Notes: a model not told the origin generated them from the sequence alone. A stretch of DNA of 64,000 nucleotides from an uncultured Blautia sp. (GCA_934424575.1 CAKRXU010000009.1:18783-82782); one strand, 5' to 3'; positions 43,962 through 53,250 are shown, numbered from the stretch's first letter. Numbers and translations: made by a program.

Positions 43962-46487
43962 ATGAAAAGAAAGGGTTTGGCAATCTTATTATCGGCTGGA
44001 ATAGTATTTTCAGGAATGCCCGGGAATGTATTTGCAGCAGAGGAAACTGTATTAGAGGAGAATATTTCTGATGGTGAAGAGGACGTTGAGGAAGTAGATA
44101 TTTCAGAGGGAGATGCGGAAGAAAAAAGTGCAGACGTTGAAGAAATTGAAGACTCTGCATTGGAAGAAAATTCAGAAATTGAAAATATTGAATTTACAGA
44201 TGATAACAGTGAGGACGTTTTTGCTGATGACATTGCAGACAGTGAAATTGCCACAGAAGAGCAAGTGTCTGGCACAGATGCAGTGGCTTCAGGGAAAGTT
44301 ATAAAAAAGGGAAAATGTGGAGATGATCTTACCTATACGATTGTGGAAAATGCATCAAACAGATATACACTGATAATTGATGGTAATGGAAATATGTATG
44401 ATTATCTGATGGATAGCCAGATACCATGGCATAAATATCGACAAAAAATTGATACAGTTATCATGAAGGAAGGCGTAAGCTCAATTGGACATAGCGCTTT
44501 TTCTCACTTAAGCAATTTGAAAAATATAAAAATTGAAGGCAGTCTTACAAATATAGGGCTTAGTGCATTTGAATACTGCCGTAGCCTGAAGAGCATCGAT
44601 CTTTCAAATATGGCATATGATTATTATATCGGATCCTATACATTTTATGGCTGTAGCAGTTTGACGAGTATTACGCTTTCTGACAAAATGACGAGTATTG
44701 GCAATAATGCATTCGAGAGATGCAGCAGCCTGAAAAGTATTACTATCCCGGATGGTGTCTGGAGTATTGGTGACTCTGCATTTTCTGGATGTAGCAGCCT
44801 GACAGGAATCACGATTCCTGATAGTGTTACAGAACTTGCATATGGTGTATTTGAGGGGTGCTCCAGCTTGAAAACTGTAAAACTTTCCAATAATATTACT
44901 AAAATTGAAGGCGATACATTTATGGAATGCAGTAGCCTGACAGACATTACAATTCCAAAAGGTGTTACCAGCATTGGGCGGAATGCATTTTATTGGTGTA
45001 CAAATTTAAAGAGTGCTACTATTCCTGATAGTGTTACTACGATTGATGATAATGTATTTTACGCATGTAGCAGTTTAAAAAATATAAAAATACCAAACAG
45101 TGTTACCAGTATTGGAGAATGTGTGTTTTGTGGCTGCAGCAGTCTGACAAGTGTTACAATTCCAGAGGGAATTAAGGAAATTAAGTATTTTACATTTATG
45201 GGCTGTTCCGGTTTAAAGAGTATAAAAATACCAAATAGCGTCCAAAAGATTGGAGAATCTGCATTTACAGACTGCAGTGGATTGACAAGTATTACCATTC
45301 CAGGCGGTGTTACGGAAATTGGTACTATGGCTTTTATAGACTGTAAACGATTAAAAAGCATAGAAATTTCGAATGGTGTCAAACGAATTGGAGCAGCAGC
45401 ATTTGCGAGATGTGAGAGTCTGACAAGTGTGAAAATTTCCAACAGTGTTACGGAGCTGGGAAATGGTGCGTTTGGAAGCTGTGGCAAACTAACAAGCATT
45501 GTAATTCCCAAAAGTGTTGTGAAAATTGGTCAGCGTGTATTTGAGTTCAGTGGATTAAAAACAATCAACTATACAGGTTCTAAGACCCAATGGCAAAAAT
45601 TAAAATTATCACCTTCCAGAGATCTTAACAATGCAAAAGTAAATTATAATTATATACCAAACCATACTCATAAATATAAAACAAGCATTACCAAGGCAGC
45701 AACCTGTGAGAAAATAGGAAAAAAAACAGAAAAGTGTACAATTTGTGGAAAAACCAGAGTACAAAAGATTCCGGCAACCGGACATAAATCAGTAAAAGAT
45801 AAAGCAGTAGCAGCAACCTGTGAGAAAAATGGAAAAACAGAAGGAAGTCATTGTTCTGTATGCAAAAAGGTGCTGAAAGCACAGCAGATTGTTAAAGCAT
45901 CAGGGCATAAATGGAGTAAGTGGAACATTATTCAGGCAGCGACTGTGACGAGTGAAGGAAAACAGCAGCGTACTTGTAGCAGTTGTGGTAAGAAAGAAAA
46001 TAAAGCGATTCCTAAATTAACTCCGGTGCCAGAGAATTCAGGTATTCCTCAGAAACTGACAATAAAACTTGGAAAGACCAGTGTCTTAAAACCAAATGCT
46101 TCCTGGAAAAATGTAAAATATTCTACATCTGCTGCTAAAGTTGCAACCGTTGATAAAAATGGAAAAATCCAGACGGCAGGAATTGGAATAGCCCAAATTA
46201 CAGTTCAGTCAGGGTCAAAAAAAGTAATCTGTACGGTTACTGTTCCTGGAACTACCGCGGTACAGGGAATCCCATCGGCTGTAACAGTTAAGAAAGGAAA
46301 GAATTATATTCTTAAACCTAAACTGAGGTATGTGGGAAATAGTGATGTAGTGACATATACTTCATCTAATAGCAGAATAGCAACAGTTTCTTCCAGTGGA
46401 AAGGTTACAGGAAAGAAAAATGGTATAGTAACTGTCACAGTTAAGTCAGGAAAGATAACTAAGAACTGTAAAATAAGAGTCCAATGA
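43962..46487 (+). CDS. BspA-like leucine-rich-repeat surface protein
   Basis: 841 residues. The ATG at 43962 lies 8 nt after GGAGGAGGG. Signal peptide MKRKGLAILLSAGIVFSGMP with cleavage near VFAAEE, then an acidic stretch to about 110. Sixteen tandem LRR_5 units of about 23 residues run from about 165 to 560 (NAFERCSSLKSITIPDG type). Next are three cysteine-bearing repeats (TCEKIGKKTEKCTICGK, ATCEKNGKTEGSHCSVCKK, RTCSSCGKKE) at about 570-680, and two Big_2-like domains at about 690-841. There is no LPXTG. Such proteins are secreted adhesin-like proteins of gut bacteria; the ligand is unknown. A+T content is higher than in neighbouring genes. Confidence 0.9.
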   Translation: MKRKGLAILLSAGIVFSGMPGNVFAAEETVLEENISDGEEDVEEVDISEGDAEEKSADVEEIEDSALEENSEIENIEFTDDNSEDVFADDIADSEIATEEQVSGTDAVASGKVIKKGKCGDDLTYTIVENASNRYTLIIDGNGNMYDYLMDSQIPWHKYRQKIDTVIMKEGVSSIGHSAFSHLSNLKNIKIEGSLTNIGLSAFEYCRSLKSIDLSNMAYDYYIGSYTFYGCSSLTSITLSDKMTSIGNNAFERCSSLKSITIPDGVWSIGDSAFSGCSSLTGITIPDSVTELAYGVFEGCSSLKTVKLSNNITKIEGDTFMECSSLTDITIPKGVTSIGRNAFYWCTNLKSATIPDSVTTIDDNVFYACSSLKNIKIPNSVTSIGECVFCGCSSLTSVTIPEGIKEIKYFTFMGCSGLKSIKIPNSVQKIGESAFTDCSGLTSITIPGGVTEIGTMAFIDCKRLKSIEISNGVKRIGAAAFARCESLTSVKISNSVTELGNGAFGSCGKLTSIVIPKSVVKIGQRVFEFSGLKTINYTGSKTQWQKLKLSPSRDLNNAKVNYNYIPNHTHKYKTSITKAATCEKIGKKTEKCTICGKTRVQKIPATGHKSVKDKAVAATCEKNGKTEGSHCSVCKKVLKAQQIVKASGHKWSKWNIIQAATVTSEGKQQRTCSSCGKKENKAIPKLTPVPENSGIPQKLTIKLGKTSVLKPNASWKNVKYSTSAAKVATVDKNGKIQTAGIGIAQITVQSGSKKVICTVTVPGTTAVQGIPSAVTVKKGKNYILKPKLRYVGNSDVVTYTSSNSRIATVSSSGKVTGKKNGIVTVTVKSGKITKNCKIRVQ

Positions 46488-46489
46488 TG

Positions 46490-46530
46490 AAAACCAGGGA
46501 TGCGCTCTCAGAAATGCATCCCTGGTTTTT
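46490..46530 (+). terminator. Terminator after the LRR gene
   Basis: A 14-bp stem (46490-46503 with 46516-46529) followed by a T-run, 3 nt after the stop codon. Confidence 0.9.
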
Positions 46531-46563
46531 CTTTAGGAAGATAGGAAGAAAACTTGTTATAGA

Positions 46564-46592
46564 TTGTCAAACCATTTCATTTGTCGTATAAT
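46564..46592 (+). promoter_or_regulatory. Promoter of the alpha/beta hydrolase gene
   Basis: TTGTCA (46564-46569), 17-bp spacer, TATAAT (46587-46592), 34 nt before the start codon. Confidence 0.8.
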
Positions 46593-46625
46593 AAGGCTAC
46601 TCAGACATGAACAGGGAGGTAAATT

Positions 46626-47579
46626 ATGAATAAACACGGTAAACGACTGATAACTCTCGCAGCACTGGCAACGACGACAACTGTCATAATACACATCGCA
46701 AACAAAGTAGTTGCAGCATCAGCAGGTCTGAAGGAAATGCTTGATACAAATGGAAAGAATTACTATCACTGGCGTTTCGGTGATATCTACTATACGAGAA
46801 AAGGCAAGGGAAGCCCGATCCTTTTGATCCATGATATGCTTCCGGGCGGTTCCGGATATGAATGGAACAAGATAGAGGATGATCTTGCACTGGAACATAC
46901 CGTGTACAGCATAGACCTTCCGGGATGTGGACGTTCTGAGAAACCAGGCATGACATATACCAATTTTGTATATGTTCAGAGTATCTGCGATTTCATCAAG
47001 AACGTGATCGGAGAGAAGACAGATGTGATCGTCAGCGGTTACTCAGGCTCCTTCGTCATCATGGCATGTCGCAACGAAGGAAAACTGTTCAACAAGATCA
47101 TGATGGTCAATCCGGTTAATCCGGGAGCTCTCAAACAGATGCCGACGAAGAAAGACAAACTTTTCCGCAAGTGTCTGGAAGTTCCGGTATTTGGTACTTT
47201 GGTTTACTATATGGTTGTATCCAGAGCCGCGATCAATAACGAGTTTATTGAGAACTTTGCTTTTGACCCATTCCATCCGCTGCGTGATCTGCAGGATGCT
47301 TATTATGAAGCTGCACATAAAGGCGGCTGCTATGCCAAGAATGTATATGCAAACAAAGTGGCAAAATACATGAACATCGACATCACCCGTGCACTTAAAG
47401 AGATTGATAACAGCCTTTATATTGTGGAAGGTGAGGCAGAGAATAATGGAGAAGCAGCTGTAGAAGCATACCAGAGCATCAACCTGTCTGTGGAAGCAGT
47501 CACTCTTAAGGAAACCAAACACTTTCCGCAGGCCGAAGATCCGGAACATTTTCTGGAACAGGTTGGAATTTTCTTTTGA
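46626..47579 (+). CDS. Alpha/beta hydrolase, membrane-anchored or exported
   Basis: 317 residues. An N-terminal hydrophobic segment (about 8-32) looks like a signal anchor. The alpha/beta hydrolase core has LLIHDMLPGGSGYEW (oxyanion region), the nucleophile elbow SGYSGSF and a C-terminal histidine in KETKHFPQAEDPEHF. The elbow is G-x-S-x-S rather than G-x-S-x-G. The substrate cannot be inferred. It stands as a single-gene unit between its own promoter and a terminator. Confidence 0.85.
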   Translation: MNKHGKRLITLAALATTTTVIIHIANKVVAASAGLKEMLDTNGKNYYHWRFGDIYYTRKGKGSPILLIHDMLPGGSGYEWNKIEDDLALEHTVYSIDLPGCGRSEKPGMTYTNFVYVQSICDFIKNVIGEKTDVIVSGYSGSFVIMACRNEGKLFNKIMMVNPVNPGALKQMPTKKDKLFRKCLEVPVFGTLVYYMVVSRAAINNEFIENFAFDPFHPLRDLQDAYYEAAHKGGCYAKNVYANKVAKYMNIDITRALKEIDNSLYIVEGEAENNGEAAVEAYQSINLSVEAVTLKETKHFPQAEDPEHFLEQVGIFF

Positions 47580-47593
47580 TAAAAATCATAAAT

Positions 47594-47655
47594 AAAAGGC
47601 CCCGCAGCTGACTGAACAGTTAATAAACAAGTTCAGCCAGTTACGGGGCTTTCTT
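47594..47655. terminator. Bidirectional terminator between converging genes
   Basis: The outer stem AAAGGCCCCG / CGGGGCTTT and the inner stem CTGAAC / GTTCAG lie between the plus-strand hydrolase and the minus-strand exporter, with A/T runs at both ends. Confidence 0.8.
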
Positions 47656-47674
47656 TGACCTGAGACCCAAAATA

Positions 47675-48823
47675 TCAGCGCTGCTGTTTATATTTCGAAG
47701 CCGCCAGGATCATAAACACAAAGGCAGCAATAAACATAGCCTCGATTCCCATAGATTTCCAGATTTCTTCTGCAACAGGTACAGGCAGGGTTTTGTATCT
47801 TGCAAGTGTTTCATTTACGGATTCATACCAGTAGACCGGTAGAAACTGCGCAATTTTAAGGACACTTTTGTTCATAATGCTCATCGGGACAAATGCTCCG
47901 CACAGAAAGCACATTCCCAGTGAAAGCAGGTTGGAGATCCCGCTCAGCATATTGCTGTTTTTGACAAAGATCCCCACGAGATAGGAGAGCGAGAGCGCAA
48001 TACCAAGCATCAAAGCCGTATTCAGAATGTAGTATCCCATCAGCGGAGAAGTCAGGAACTCCTTACCAAAAAGGACGCAGACACCTGCGGCTGAGATCAG
48101 CCAGAGTACAGTTCCGAGCATAAACATTGCAAGCAGACCTTCTATATTCTGGCGACGCAGAGAAACTGCTGAGGCACGCATCCGTTTCTGGATATCTTCT
48201 TTCTGAAAAGCCAGAAGAACATATCCCATAGAATAGCTGAGTACAGCAAGAAACAGATAGGGAACATAGCGGAAATAGTAAATATAGGGCGGCGTTTCCA
48301 GATTATTTTCCGTACCCTCGTACATAGTTACTTCCGATGCCGGCAATTCCATGGATGCATCCATGGCTTCCTTAAGGGAAAAACCTGCGGCTGTGTAAGT
48401 ACGTATGGAATTGAGCCATGTGCTGATCTGCTGATCTACATAAAAAGAGGTATAAGAGCCAGGGACTTTGGTGACAGAGAGAGGTTCTTCCTCTTCAATA
48501 CATGTCTGGTAAAAATTCTCCGGGATCTGCACGATATAAGATGCATTTCTGTAAAAAAGCTCCTCCTGCATAACAGATGGTTCACTGGAGATCTCAGATA
48601 CATTGTGGATAGTACTGAGGTAGCGGATCAGTCCCTGGGAAAGCTCGCTCTGATCGCTGTCAGCAACGGCAACATTGATCCGTGTCTTTTCAAAAGTGCC
48701 GAGATGCTCTTTGCGGGCAGCAGCCTGAAGTGCGATGGCAATCGCAAAAAAGATCACCAGATACATCAGAAGCATTCCGAGATTTTTCTTTAAAATTTTT
48801 AGATATCCTTTAAATACTGTCAT
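47675..48823 (-). CDS. ABC-2 type transporter permease (second subunit)
   Basis: 382 residues from the ATG at 48823, 6 nt after GGAGGG. One N-terminal helix (LGMLLMYLVIFFAIAIAL), a large external domain of about 160 residues, then five hydrophobic segments: the YhgE/ABC-2 arrangement seen in drug and peptide exporters. It overlaps the preceding permease gene by 14 bp and forms a heterodimer with it, by inference. Transcribed toward the origin, unlike its neighbours. Confidence 0.88.
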   Translation of the reverse strand: MTVFKGYLKILKKNLGMLLMYLVIFFAIAIALQAAARKEHLGTFEKTRINVAVADSDQSELSQGLIRYLSTIHNVSEISSEPSVMQEELFYRNASYIVQIPENFYQTCIEEEEPLSVTKVPGSYTSFYVDQQISTWLNSIRTYTAAGFSLKEAMDASMELPASEVTMYEGTENNLETPPYIYYFRYVPYLFLAVLSYSMGYVLLAFQKEDIQKRMRASAVSLRRQNIEGLLAMFMLGTVLWLISAAGVCVLFGKEFLTSPLMGYYILNTALMLGIALSLSYLVGIFVKNSNMLSGISNLLSLGMCFLCGAFVPMSIMNKSVLKIAQFLPVYWYESVNETLARYKTLPVPVAEEIWKSMGIEAMFIAAFVFMILAASKYKQQR

Positions 48824-49931
48824 AACGTTCCCTCCGGATAAGCAAGAATGAAGCAAGAACGAGCGCGGCACTCATGACGATCAGCGTGATCAGGTTTCTG
48901 TAATAGCGCGAGGCATCGTCATATACATTAATACAGTAAAGAGCATCGGAGATCAGTGCAGCAGGATTGAGTCTGTTGATGATTGGGGCATGCTTTTCTA
49001 CGGTGTCTTTCATAGTGTTGTTCATAAGCCCTGACAAAAAACAGCAGGACATGGAGATAGCGAGCATGATTCCGATCTTGATGCCTTCATTCAGCCTGCC
49101 GAGACTTCCGATAAATAATCCCATAGATACACCAATCAGGCTTCCGAACAGGGAAACGAGCAGCATTTTGCCGAACTGTCCCTGAAAATCTAGTTTCAGG
49201 ATATTTCGAAGATACAGAAGCAGAATGATCACATCCGAGTAACCCAGAAGAAAAGAGGCAGTCTGCTCTGAAAGGATCAGTTTCAGCTTGTGGGTAGGCG
49301 TAACGCAGCGACGTGCCGCCAGAGCCGTTAAATTGGCCTGTAAAGTGATCGCAGAGCCAAAACCGATAAAACATCCATAAAGACATCCCATTGCGACCAG
49401 AGCGTAAAAAAACTGCGAATTTCCATCTATTGTTTTGCCGCCGAGGGAAACTTCCCGGACAAGGTCTTTTGTATCTGACATCTGCTGGAGAGCAGAGAGA
49501 AGTCCGGAAGGATGTTTTTTCAGGATGGTCTGTATCGTATGCAGATTATTTTCATAACTTTCCAGGACGGACTGGAGGATACTCTCGGGAATGCCCTGTC
49601 CATTGAGCGTGAGGCTTGGCACGGCCTGTTCATAGTAAATGCCGGAGATCTTTTTCTGGTTTAATGCGTCAAGTGCCTCATCTTCGCTCATTTCATGAAG
49701 AGCGATCAGCTCAGGATCTCCGCTTTGAACCTGATCAAGGAAAAATCCAAATACGGGATTGTCAGACTCTTTTACAAGTGCGGCCTGCACGGTTTCAAAG
49801 TCTGCATCATTCAGATTTCCAAAGGCAAAAAAGAAAAAAGTAGCCATGATCAGTGGAAAAACAAGCGGCCAGAAGACCGTATTAAAATTTCGCACCTTGA
49901 TCAGAAGGTTATATTTTATTAAATGCAGCAT
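48810..49931 (-). CDS. ABC-2 type transporter permease (first subunit)
   Basis: 373 residues, same architecture as the next permease: N-terminal helix (VFWPLVFPLIMATFFFFAFG), external loop, five helices at the C-terminal half. AAAGGATC lies 8 nt before the ATG. It follows the ATPase gene by 48 nt. Two permeases plus one ATPase beside a NarL-type two-component system is a common arrangement for exporters that respond to antimicrobial or envelope-stress compounds; the specificity here is not known. Confidence 0.88.
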   Translation of the reverse strand: MLHLIKYNLLIKVRNFNTVFWPLVFPLIMATFFFFAFGNLNDADFETVQAALVKESDNPVFGFFLDQVQSGDPELIALHEMSEDEALDALNQKKISGIYYEQAVPSLTLNGQGIPESILQSVLESYENNLHTIQTILKKHPSGLLSALQQMSDTKDLVREVSLGGKTIDGNSQFFYALVAMGCLYGCFIGFGSAITLQANLTALAARRCVTPTHKLKLILSEQTASFLLGYSDVIILLLYLRNILKLDFQGQFGKMLLVSLFGSLIGVSMGLFIGSLGRLNEGIKIGIMLAISMSCCFLSGLMNNTMKDTVEKHAPIINRLNPAALISDALYCINVYDDASRYYRNLITLIVMSAALVLASFLLIRRERYDSI

Positions 49932-49979
49932 AAAAAAGATCCTTTCTCAAAAATATACATGATAATGTATAATTATACA

Positions 49980-50909
49980 TCAATCACGAAGCTGTTTTCC
50001 TGTTATTTCAAGAAATACATCATTCAGTGTCGGAAGTTCAGAGAAAACTCTGCCGAATGTGAGATCCTGGCTCTGGAGGTAATTCAGAAGCCGGATCAGG
50101 TTATGCTGTGCGCAGGTACAGCGAAGAGTGAGGATCTGATCTTCATAATGCACATCGAATACATGAGGAAGATTTCGGATATCCTGAAGCTGCCTTTCAG
50201 TCAGAAGAAGAGCTTCAACGGTGATCGTTTCGCCGGTTTTGATCATTTTCTTTAATTCTTCTGTGGTTCCGGATGCGATGACGCGCCCGTGATCCATGAT
50301 CGCGATCCGTGTACAGATCTGTTCAACTTCTTCCATGTAGTGTGAGGTATAGATGATCGTGGAACCCTGGCGGTTTAATTCCTGGATACCCTCCAGGATC
50401 TTATTGCGGCTTTGCGGGTCTACGGCGACAGTAGGCTCATCGAGGATGATAAGCCGTGGCTTGTGGGCAATCCCGCAGGCAATATTGAGCCTTCGAAGAA
50501 GCCCCCCGGAAAGCTTCTGAGGGCGTGTTTGGCGGTAGTCTTTCAGTCCGGCAAACTGGATGGCTTCTTCGACAAGTTCCCTGCGCCGGTTTTTGTCATG
50601 TATGTACAGTCCGCAGAAATAGTCGATATTTTCAGATACAGTCAGTTCATCAAAAACTGCTACATTTTGCAGTACGATGCCGATCTGCTGTTTGACTTCG
50701 TAGTTGTCGGGAGTCATCTTCTGACCGAAAATATAGATTTCCCCTTTATCATATTTCAGAAGAGAAAGAAGGCAGTTGATCGCAGTTGTTTTGCCGGAAC
50801 CGTTCGGGCCGAGAAGCCCAAAGATCTCCCCTTCTTTGATATCCAGATTAAGATGGTTCAGAGCGACCAGATCGCCGTAGCGTTTTACAAGATTTTCTAT
50901 ATGAATCAT
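49980..50909 (-). CDS. ABC transporter ATP-binding protein
   Basis: 309 residues. Walker A GPNGSGKT, signature LSGGLLRRLNIACG, Walker B LIILDEPTVAVDP, H-loop YTSHYMEE. GGAGGA lies 7 nt before the ATG. It drives the two permeases downstream. It diverges from the sensor kinase, sharing a 202-nt control region that has repeated TGTCA half-sites between the two -35 boxes. Confidence 0.93.
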   Translation of the reverse strand: MIHIENLVKRYGDLVALNHLNLDIKEGEIFGLLGPNGSGKTTAINCLLSLLKYDKGEIYIFGQKMTPDNYEVKQQIGIVLQNVAVFDELTVSENIDYFCGLYIHDKNRRRELVEEAIQFAGLKDYRQTRPQKLSGGLLRRLNIACGIAHKPRLIILDEPTVAVDPQSRNKILEGIQELNRQGSTIIYTSHYMEEVEQICTRIAIMDHGRVIASGTTEELKKMIKTGETITVEALLLTERQLQDIRNLPHVFDVHYEDQILTLRCTCAQHNLIRLLNYLQSQDLTFGRVFSELPTLNDVFLEITGKQLRD

Positions 50910-50950
50910 AAAAATTCCTCCGGTTTCATATAATTTGAGGTTATAAAATC

Positions 50951-50979
50951 ATTATAAAAGAAATCTGAGAGGATACCAA
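50951..50979 (-). promoter_or_regulatory. Promoter of the ABC exporter operon
   Basis: Minus-strand TTGGTA (50974-50979), 17-bp spacer, TATAAT (50951-50956), 42 nt upstream of the ATPase start. Confidence 0.75.
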
Positions 50980-50986
50980 GTGTGTG

Positions 50987-51016
50987 ATGTCATTAAAGAG
51001 ACGTGACATTTGTCAC
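50987..51016. promoter_or_regulatory. Candidate operator between divergent promoters
   Basis: ATGTCA (50987-50992) and TGACAT (51004-51009) form one inverted repeat with an 11-nt spacer. GTGACATTTGTCAC (51003-51016) forms a second, overlapping one. The three half-sites lie between the two -35 boxes, a natural site for the neighbouring response regulator. Binding is inferred. Confidence 0.55.
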
Positions 51017-51017
51017 T

Positions 51018-51046
51018 TTGTATGGAGCAGGGGAATATATTATAAT
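51018..51046 (+). promoter_or_regulatory. Promoter of the kinase-regulator genes
   Basis: TTGTAT (51018-51023), 17-bp spacer, TATAAT (51041-51046), 66 nt before the kinase start. Confidence 0.75.
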
Positions 51047-51111
51047 GATTCTGAACAGAGCTGTTTTTACGTTACTGATTACAATAGTATCAAATAGTGA
51101 GGAGCTGTGTG

Positions 51112-52188
51112 ATGAGGTATTTTCGAGATACAGGAATACTTTTTCTGGGAGGAATCCTGTCATTGTGTACACTTGACTTGAACAGAGGGTTGATTCTGGC
51201 AATGCTGGAAACCGTGATATTGATCTGTGGCAGTTATTTTTTTGACAGGAAATATACCAAAACCTTATTATGGAGTATATTTATAATATCGTTTTTGACA
51301 GTGCCGGAAACAAGACTGTTCTGCCCTGTATTGATCTATATTCTTACAAGAGAACAGAAGCCGGTGACGATATTTTCAGGAGGATTTTTAGGAATACTGA
51401 TACTGGTAAAAAATGGCATGTATATGCCGATGATGCCGATAGTATTATTACTTTGTGAGGTTATGGCGTGGATCTTGGCGACTGATGCAGAAAAGTACGA
51501 TAAAATGTACTTTGAAATAAAAAAGATCAAAGATGATAGCGAAGAACGTACCATGCTTCTTGCAGAAAAAAACAAAGCACTGCAGGAAAAACAAAATTAT
51601 GAAATTTATGTGGCGACACTTCGTGAGAGAAATCGAATTGCCCGAGAAATCCATGATAATGTGGGACATTTGCTTTCAAGAACGATCTTATTAACCGGTG
51701 CAGCAAAGACCGTAAATCAGGACAAGAACATGGAAAGCCTGCTGGAAGGACTGGATACATCACTCAATTCTGCTATGAACAGTATACGTTCAAGCGTACA
51801 TAATCTTCACGATTAGTCGGAAACTCTCAGAGAAATAATAAAGGGAATTATAAAGGACTTTGAAAAATGTACAATGGAATATGATATGTCCGAAATAATA
51901 CCCAATGAAATAAAATACTGCTTTGCTGCAATTATAAAAGAGGCCCTGTCAAATGTTATAAAACACAGTAATGCAACAACTGTAAAAATAGTGTTGAGAG
52001 AGCATCCTGCATTGTACCAGCTTTGCATCGAAGATAATGGAAGTGGATATTCAACAAAGGAAGCAGACAGTAAAGGAATTGGGCTGAAAAATATGCAGGA
52101 GCGGGTAATAGCGCTTGGGGGAACATTGCAGATCAATGGAGAAAATGGTTTCCGGATATTTGCCGTAATTCCAAAACAACAGGATTAG
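51112..52188 (+). pseudogene. NarL-type sensor histidine kinase split by an in-frame TAG
   Basis: The frame would encode 358 residues from ATG 51112 (GGAG 7 nt upstream). N-terminal membrane helices (to about residue 125) are followed by a short coiled coil and a HisKA_3 domain with RNRIAREIHDNVGHLL. A single TAG at 51814-51816, between NLHD and SETLREIIK, interrupts it. The same frame continues without other damage into a HATPase_c domain (SNVIKHSNATTVKI, DNGSGYS, GIGLKNMQERV). Family members often read NLHDES here, so GAG to TAG is plausible. The product may be inactive, two fragments, or rescued by readthrough. Confidence 0.85.
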
Positions 52189-52214
52189 AATAGTAAAATG
52201 GGGATAGAATTAGG

Positions 52215-52835
52215 ATGAAGATAGTAATTGTAGATGATGATTGCCTGGTTACAGAAGCGCTAAAGACAATCTTACAGATCAATGGAGAGGTTCAGGTGGC
52301 TGCAACTGGAATGAATGGCGAGGATGCATGCAGATTATACAGACAGCATCGACCAGATGTACTGTTAATGGATATTCGAATGAAAGGGATGGATGGGCTG
52401 GAGGCTTCTGAATATATTTTACAGGAATATCCGGAAGCAAATATCCTGCTTTTGACGACATTTCTGGACGATGAATATATAGTAAAAGCTCTTCGATTAG
52501 GAGCGAAAGGTTACCTTTTGAAGCAGGATTATGCAAGTATTCTTCCTGCGCTGCAGGCAGTGGAGTCCGGACAGACTGTTTTTGGGAAAGAAATTGTATC
52601 TAAAATACCGGGGCTGATCCGGAAAGAAGAGAAGTTCGATTACAGTAGTTATGGTATCAATGAACGGGAACAGGAAATTATCCGCCTGATTGCTGATGGA
52701 TGCAGTAACAGAGAAATCGCGGCAGAGTTGTTTTTGAGCGAAGGGACTGTCAGAAATTATCTGAGCGCCATATTAGATAAACTGCAATTAAGGGACAGAA
52801 CTCAGGTTGCTGTGTTTTATTATCAGCATAGGTGA
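52215..52835 (+). CDS. NarL/LuxR-family response regulator
   Basis: 206 residues. Receiver domain with IVDDDCL, the phosphoacceptor in VLLMDIRMKGMDG and the switch lysine in KGYLLKQD. LuxR-type helix-turn-helix at the C-terminus: NEREQEIIRLIADGCSNREIAAELF. Partner of the broken kinase just upstream and likely regulator of the divergent exporter. If the kinase is dead, the regulator may be orphaned or driven by another kinase. Confidence 0.93.
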   Translation: MKIVIVDDDCLVTEALKTILQINGEVQVAATGMNGEDACRLYRQHRPDVLLMDIRMKGMDGLEASEYILQEYPEANILLLTTFLDDEYIVKALRLGAKGYLLKQDYASILPALQAVESGQTVFGKEIVSKIPGLIRKEEKFDYSSYGINEREQEIIRLIADGCSNREIAAELFLSEGTVRNYLSAILDKLQLRDRTQVAVFYYQHR

Positions 52836-53144
52836 ATAATTATTAAAAAAATATACAATTATGTGGAAAATGGTGCTATAGAGGAGACAAATATAAGAAA
52901 AAAAGGGGGCGATGAGGCAGATACACAGGAAAATGGGAAAATCCTATAGGGAAAGAAAAAAGACAAATGTGTTTGTAAAAAAGACAATAAGGCTACATTC
53001 CCTACGAATTGATATTATGTAAACTGAACGTTATTAACAAAGCTTATTTGTGATATGTGTTATTCAGGTTGATGAAATCGCCGGAAGTAGTAATGATTGA
53101 TATTAATATTGATAGTTATATTTATATGTTTCACACCTATAAAA

Positions 53145-53160
53145 TGTTTCACGTGAAACA
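53145..53160. promoter_or_regulatory. parS site 1
   Basis: The perfect palindrome TGTTTCACGTGAAACA, the consensus chromosomal ParB/Spo0J binding site. Confidence 0.97.
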
Positions 53161-53234
53161 TTCCCTGGCGGATATGAACGTATGCACTTGTAAATTATAA
53201 ACAATTCTCTAATGAAAAATTCCTTAAATTTTAA

Positions 53235-53250
53235 TGTTTCACGTGAAACA
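53235..53250. promoter_or_regulatory. parS site 2
   Basis: A second perfect TGTTTCACGTGAAACA, exactly 90 bp from the first, and 72 nt before the parA start codon. Confidence 0.97.

Noticed and set aside
44645..45511. Tandem repeats in the LRR gene as a CRISPR-like or satellite array
   Set aside because: The period is about 69 nt in frame with the 23-residue LRR units and the copies diverge at silent sites; it is protein repeat structure.
46626..47579. G-x-S-x-S elbow as evidence of a dead hydrolase
   Set aside because: The residue after the nucleophile turn only needs to be small; Ser is tolerated in the fold, and the other catalytic elements look present.
52912..53022. 36-codon very basic frame upstream of parS
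   Set aside because: No convincing ribosome site or promoter; A-rich DNA readily gives Lys/Arg codons. Not called as a gene.
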